From NCBI GenBank assembly GCA_016124235.1, contig WGOC01000029.1, positions 1 through 64,000 of the forward strand: a DNA stretch of 64,000 bases. The letters are read 5' to 3'. The notes below the pieces were generated by a model, which was not told the DNA's origin, made no database searches, and worked only from the letters and a program-made list of their open reading frames with translations. This document shows positions 60,254 to 64,000 of this stretch, in pieces (position 1 is the stretch's first letter; each line of letters starts with the position of its first letter). Both the position numbers and the translations under genes were made by a program. Origin of the DNA: a bacterium. Lineage in GTDB: Bacteria; Verrucomicrobiota; Verrucomicrobiia; Limisphaerales; RI-55.

Positions 60254-60802
60254 TTACCGGGGATCACTAAGTCGATACGGGACCCGAATTCCCTGACGCG
60301 GCTGTTCAGTCTGATAATCCGTGTAATCAACTCTGTAATCGACGCGAAGGTAATACGGCATATCGAAGAGTGAAGTGTTGGTATGAAACACCCGTTGTTT
60401 GGGCGGGGCCATATCAAGGGCAAATCCAGTTGGCTCCAAATTTGTGAAAAATGCGGTTCCCGAAGCCTTCGTCAAAGCAGATGGTTCGTGTACCACCGCA
60501 AACTTGGACTCGACCGTCGGCAGGTTCCCATTACTGGCCGACTGATTTCCTTCGAAAAGCGTGGTCGCCGCGAGCAAGACGAGCAGGCTCGCCAGGCAGA
60601 ATGACGCCGAGATGGCGGGTCGCACGCGGAAAAGGGATATGACCCGCTGCAACCAGTTCTCATCGACAGCAACGCCTTCCCGCTCAATTCGTTCAATCAC
60701 CCGGGTGGAAAAGTCACGGAAATAACCCGGCGGCGGGTTTTCATGACGTTTCAGCGCCAGCAACTGGCGAAGCTGCTCAAAATCTTGGGACTGATCTTTC
60801 AT
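60254..60802 (-). CDS. Putative anti-sigma partner of the ECF sigma factor
   Basis: A 182-residue protein with a short N-terminal helical region (QDFEQLRQLLALKRHENPPPGYFRDFSTRVIERIE), one membrane helix (AISASFCLASLLVLLAATTLF) and an external part. It starts two bases after the sigma gene stop, the usual place of an anti-sigma factor. The zinc HxxxCxxC motif of many anti-sigma factors is absent. Role inferred from position; family not recognised. Confidence 0.6.
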   Translation of the reverse strand: MKDQSQDFEQLRQLLALKRHENPPPGYFRDFSTRVIERIEREGVAVDENWLQRVISLFRVRPAISASFCLASLLVLLAATTLFEGNQSASNGNLPTVESKFAVVHEPSALTKASGTAFFTNLEPTGFALDMAPPKQRVFHTNTSLFDMPYYLRVDYRVDYTDYQTEQPRQGIRVPYRLSDPR

Positions 60803-60804
60803 AA

Positions 60805-61458
60805 TTACGACTTCAGGTAATCGGAAAGTAGTGCCTGCAACTGCTGCCGCGCATAAAATAGACGCGAGCGCACCGTCCCCACATTGCAATGCATGATCTT
60901 GCTGATTTCTTCATGCGGCATGCCTTGAACATCGTGTAGCACCACAACCATTCTGTGGACTTCGGACAGCTTCTGCATGGCGCTGTTCAACTTTTCCTGC
61001 AGCTCCGAAATCCGGGCGTCCCGGCGCGGCGTGTTGTGTGACACCAAGGCCACCATGTCCGGGTCATGTTCCACGTTGAAATCCACATCGTTCAGGCTCA
61101 TGTGGGTGCGGTTGCGTCGCTGTTTGAGGAAGTTGATGGTCTTGTTGACCGCGATTCGATAAACCCAAGTGTAGAAGCTGGAATCACCCTTGAAAGATTT
61201 CAGGGCGCGATAGGCTTTGAGAAAGGTTTCCTGAGCAAGATCATTGGCATCTTCATGATTCGCCGTCATGTGATAGACGGTTGCATAAATCCGCTCCTGA
61301 TAGCGCCGAACCAAATCATCATAGGCCCCCAAATCGCCCCCTTTGGCACGAGCCACGAGCTCCTGTTCCTCGGTGAGCAACTTCTCGCGATCCTCCTCTA
61401 CCGCTTTTGCGGCCCCGATCGCCGCTTGCGGAAGCTGCACTGTCGCCGTGTTCGACAT
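60805..61458 (-). CDS. ECF-type RNA polymerase sigma factor
   Basis: A 217-residue sigma-70 family protein: region 2 has YDDLVRRYQERIYATVYHMTANHEDANDLAQETFLKAYRALKSFKG with the FYTWVYRIAVNKTINFLKQRRNR helix. Region 4 has VLHDVQGMPHEEISKIMHCNVGTVRSRLFYARQQL. This is the RpoE/SigW-type group. The N-terminal 40 residues are a short extension. It is co-transcribed with the putative membrane anti-sigma and lies next to the prenyl synthase gene, with about 12 bp between them. Confidence 0.92.
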   Translation of the reverse strand: MSNTATVQLPQAAIGAAKAVEEDREKLLTEEQELVARAKGGDLGAYDDLVRRYQERIYATVYHMTANHEDANDLAQETFLKAYRALKSFKGDSSFYTWVYRIAVNKTINFLKQRRNRTHMSLNDVDFNVEHDPDMVALVSHNTPRRDARISELQEKLNSAMQKLSEVHRMVVVLHDVQGMPHEEISKIMHCNVGTVRSRLFYARQQLQALLSDYLKS

Positions 61459-61470
61459 TGGTTGTTTATC

Positions 61471-62532
61471 TCACCGTTGATTGATAACCCCGAGACTGCT
61501 CGATTGTTGCGCCAAATAATCAAGCAAAGCGGTCAACTCTTGCAGACGTCCGACACTGGCAATTGGTTCAAGGTTTTGCCGAGCTTCGGCCAAATAACGC
61601 TGTAATTCCACCTGTGCCCCGTCAAATGCGTCATAGCGATCAAGCAATGCCTGGAGTCGCGGCAAGCGGGCATGATCCCAATGCATCAAGAGTTGTTCGA
61701 GTTCGGCACGATCCGCGCCGGACGCACGCGCCAAACCAAGCAAAATCGGCAGGGTCAGCTTCCCTTTCGCCAAGTCCGTGCCCAACGACTTGCCGGCCGA
61801 ACGCTCTGAACCAAATAGGTCCACGCAGTCATCAAAAAGCTGATAAGCCGTCCCCAAAGCCATGCCGTAATTTCGTAATGCATCACGGTGTTCACCGCGA
61901 ATTCCACAGAGAAACGCACCCAGATCACAGGAAAGCGCAAACAATTCTCCCGTTTTCATCGCCAGCATCTGCAGGTATTCGCGTTGGGAAAGATTGAATT
62001 GAAAGCGCTTTTGCGTCTGCAGAATCTCACCGGAACAAACATTTTTGGTGGCCCCGGCGACCGCCCGGCAGATGTCCGTGGTTGGAAAACTGGCGGCCAG
62101 CTTCAGGGCATGCGCGAACAAGCAATCGCCCAACAAAACGGCCTGCTCATTTCCCCAGCGCTGGGCGACCGTAGGACGGCTTCGGCGCACCTCCGCTTCG
62201 TCCATGATATCATCGTGCACGAGCGTGGCGAGATGGACCATCTCGACGATGACTGCGGCCTTGACGTGGTCCGCGTTGAGACGCGCAAAAGAACGAGCGG
62301 CAAGGGCCATCAGCGCGGGCCGCAGCTGTTTTCCCTGGTTTGTGAGCGCGTAACGAGCGTGTTCCCGCAAATCCGGATGAAAACTGTCTATTTGCGCAGC
62401 CAGCTGATCCGCCACCTCGCTCAAAAAGCCGCTCACCGGTTCCACAATACTCCGCCAATCGGGGCGGCTTGGGAAGTTCGGTGCTTCGGAAGGGGTCTCA
62501 GCGACGGCTTCCTTGATATGTGCGGCCAGCAT
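61471..62532 (-). CDS. Polyprenyl diphosphate synthase
   Basis: A 353-residue all-helical prenyltransferase. GKQLRPAL (67-74), then DDIMDEAEVRRSRPTV with the first Asp-rich motif DDIMD (107-111) and second-motif region LFDDCVDLFGSERSAGKSLGTDLAKGKLTLPILL. It elongates allylic diphosphates with IPP, probably for undecaprenyl or quinone side chains. The ATG at 62532 fits; the frame runs 47 codons further. The second Asp motif reads DDCVD, normal for the family. Confidence 0.9.
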   Translation of the reverse strand: MLAAHIKEAVAETPSEAPNFPSRPDWRSIVEPVSGFLSEVADQLAAQIDSFHPDLREHARYALTNQGKQLRPALMALAARSFARLNADHVKAAVIVEMVHLATLVHDDIMDEAEVRRSRPTVAQRWGNEQAVLLGDCLFAHALKLAASFPTTDICRAVAGATKNVCSGEILQTQKRFQFNLSQREYLQMLAMKTGELFALSCDLGAFLCGIRGEHRDALRNYGMALGTAYQLFDDCVDLFGSERSAGKSLGTDLAKGKLTLPILLGLARASGADRAELEQLLMHWDHARLPRLQALLDRYDAFDGAQVELQRYLAEARQNLEPIASVGRLQELTALLDYLAQQSSSLGVINQR

Positions 62533-62635
62533 CGGTGCGAAGGTAGAGGCGGGTGAGGGGCAAGTCAAACCGTTATCCCGGTGCGGATGATGACGAAACT
62601 TCCTTGTTTGCAAGGGCTTTATCGCATTTTTTGCA

Positions 62636-63889
62636 TCAGACTTCGTAACGGTCTGGATCAAGCAAAGTGACATCGATAGTCGGCCGGTCGCCGGATAGCA
62701 TTTGCGCGATCACCTGCCCCGTTATCGGGCCCAAGCTGAGTCCCATCATCGCATGACCGGTCCCGACCCAAAGGTTTTGCACCGCTTTGGCTCGGCCAAT
62801 ATATGGCAAACCATCCGGCGAGCACGGCCGCAAGCCCCGCCAAGCCGGTATCCCAGCGAATGTTTCCGGCGGAAAAGCAGGGAAATAGTGTCCGGCTGAG
62901 TTTGCGATTCCTCGCACGCGGGCGGGATTGACCGAAAGATCGAGTCCCGCAATTTCCATGGTTCCCCCAAACCGGAGTGCCCCAAGCATCGGTGTGACGG
63001 CCAGCCGGGCTTCCGTAAAAATGTAGCTCAATTGGGGAAGCTGAACCGGCTTTTCCACCGTGAGGCTGTAGCCTTTACCTGCTTGAAGCGGCAATCGAAC
63101 TCCCAATTTACGGATCAGCCTCGGCGACCATGACCCGCCGGCGACCACAAACTCGTCGCCAGCGACTTCACCGGAATTCGTTCTGGCCGCGTGGATGCGA
63201 TCGCCGTCTCGCGTCCAATCGATGACCTCCGTTTGCCACCGAATCTCAACGCCGGCATCCGCAACGCGATCGGTCAGCTGAGCCATGAATCGGCTGGGCG
63301 ACAAATGCGCGTCTTCCGGAAAAAAGACGGCACCCAGAATATTCATGTCCACCCCCGGGTCCAGGCGGCGCACTTCATCGGCCGACAACACCTCGGCAGG
63401 CATTCCCAGACCGCGCGAGAATTCCGCGAGCTCAGCTTCCTCATGCAGTCGTGCTTCGGTTTTGCACAAGTTGAGACAACCTTTTTTGACGAAGCCAAAA
63501 TCCATTCCCGGCAGCACGGCAAACTCTTCGAACAAACGTTTGCTCGCAAAATTAAGGTCACGCAGCAGCGGCGCCGCACGCTTCACGTGCTCCGGGTTGC
63601 AAGCGCGAACGAATTTGATCCCCCAGTCGAACAACTCGGCGCTGATCCGCGGTTTGATGTAGAACGGGCTCTCCGGGTTCCACATCATCTTGAACCCCAT
63701 CGAAACCATGCCCGGCGCCGCCAGCGGCACGATGTGGCTGGGCACGATCAGGCCGGCGTTGCCAAGCGAACAACAATCCCGCTGCGGCGAGCCACGTTCC
63801 AACAACACGACCTCGTGGCCTGCTTGCCGACAATACCACGCCGTGCAAAAACCGATGATTCCACCGCCAACGATGACGATTTTCTTCAT
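62636..63889 (-). CDS. FAD-dependent D-amino-acid/hydroxyproline dehydrogenase
   Basis: A 417-residue DadA-type oxidoreductase: KKIVIVGGGIIGFCTAWYC is the FAD-binding start (GGGIIG, 8-13). CSLGNAGLIVPSHIVPLAAPGM, FVVAGGSWSPRL and a C-terminal GLPYIGRA, VGTGHAMMGLSLGP block follow. The gene lies next to the end of a proline-racemase-family gene, so it probably oxidises cis-4-hydroxy-D-proline or another D-amino acid. The family is certain, the substrate inferred. Confidence 0.86.
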   Translation of the reverse strand: MKKIVIVGGGIIGFCTAWYCRQAGHEVVLLERGSPQRDCCSLGNAGLIVPSHIVPLAAPGMVSMGFKMMWNPESPFYIKPRISAELFDWGIKFVRACNPEHVKRAAPLLRDLNFASKRLFEEFAVLPGMDFGFVKKGCLNLCKTEARLHEEAELAEFSRGLGMPAEVLSADEVRRLDPGVDMNILGAVFFPEDAHLSPSRFMAQLTDRVADAGVEIRWQTEVIDWTRDGDRIHAARTNSGEVAGDEFVVAGGSWSPRLIRKLGVRLPLQAGKGYSLTVEKPVQLPQLSYIFTEARLAVTPMLGALRFGGTMEIAGLDLSVNPARVRGIANSAGHYFPAFPPETFAGIPAWRGLRPCSPDGLPYIGRAKAVQNLWVGTGHAMMGLSLGPITGQVIAQMLSGDRPTIDVTLLDPDRYEV

Positions 63890-63928
63890 GAAGATTGGTG
63901 AGATCGACGGCGCCGCATCGGGTTGATT

Positions 63929-64000
63929 TCAATGAATGCCCCAGCAATACGGATCTTGTTCATCGAGCATCAACGTTGCCTCGGCGGTGATGTGAGCGCT
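63929..64000 (-). CDS. C-terminus of a proline racemase/hydroxyproline epimerase-family protein (partial)
   Basis: Only 23 codons and the TGA lie in the window: SAHITAEATLMLDEQDPY, then CWGIH. The pattern G-A-(F/Y/H)-ITAE-TL-LD--DP---GI is the conserved tail of proline racemase-like 4-hydroxyproline epimerases. It lies about 40 bp upstream of the DadA-like gene on the same strand, as in hydroxyproline utilisation loci. The rest is outside the window, so the call rests on few residues. Confidence 0.5.
   Translation of the reverse strand, partial: SAHITAEATLMLDEQDPYCWGIH

Overview
The window looks like a GC-rich Gram-negative chromosome, most likely Verrucomicrobiota (Pedosphaera/Limisphaera-like). 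This is inferred from the mix of a lamin-tail/CotH-kinase secreted protein, a four-EF-hand secreted protein, AsmA-like giants, a Rieske plus cytochrome b-cytochrome c fusion and a DUF1015 protein. No rRNA gene or intact tRNA gene was found, so the phylum is not proven.

Left part (about 0.1-6.3 kb): a minus-strand metal-handling operon (short Cys-pair protein, MerT-MerP fusion, secreted HMA-like protein, CopZ-type Fe-S metallochaperone, ankyrin protein). It is divergent from one MerR-type regulator and followed by a second, convergent MerR regulator. No mercuric reductase gene is visible. A WYL-domain regulator follows, flanked by two diverged copies of a 215-240 bp intergenic repeat.

Middle part (about 6.3-36.5 kb): the transfer module of an integrative conjugative element. 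It encodes VirB2, VirB3, VirB4, a lipoprotein, VirB5/TrbJ, VirB6/TrbL, VirB8, VirB9, VirB10, a second lipoprotein and small accessory proteins. A single-module Clp-type AAA+ ATPase lies in antisense beside them. Then come a pair of XRE regulators, a 1728-residue DNA methylase-helicase of the DarB-like type, and an excisionase-like HTH protein. Just beyond the excisionase lies the 5' half of a tRNA-Ser(CGA) gene, cut in the anticodon loop. This probably marks the right-hand attachment site. Integrase, relaxase, coupling protein and VirB11 are absent, so the element probably continues to the left of the window or is incomplete.

The type IV secretion operon is interrupted between the VirB4/lipoprotein genes and virB5 by about 10.9 kb of foreign-looking, more AT-rich DNA (12.45-23.3 kb). 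This insert carries a truncated transposase fused to a glycosyltransferase-like pseudogene, a secreted protein, a Ser-rich protein with a hexanucleotide-encoded SQ repeat and a GT25-like glycosyltransferase with an internal duplication. It continues with a DUF6065 protein, a methyltransferase, a PLOD-like glycosyltransferase, two further sugar/methyl-transfer proteins, a truncated IS630 transposase and a HigBA toxin-antitoxin pair. The HigB frame contains an in-frame amber codon. The cassette looks like a self-contained surface-glycosylation module and is the most novel part of the window.

Right part (36.6-64 kb): ordinary chromosomal genes. They include Fur, CinA, ferredoxin, a CBM48 protein, Sua5, AsmA-like proteins, RimO with a long linker insert, a STAS protein, a glucoamylase-family enzyme and a porin with a clear terminator. 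They continue with DUF1015, a bc1/b6f-like complex, CvpA, an ECF sigma factor with a membrane partner, a polyprenyl diphosphate synthase, and a D-amino-acid/hydroxyproline dehydrogenase next to the last codons of a proline-racemase-family gene.
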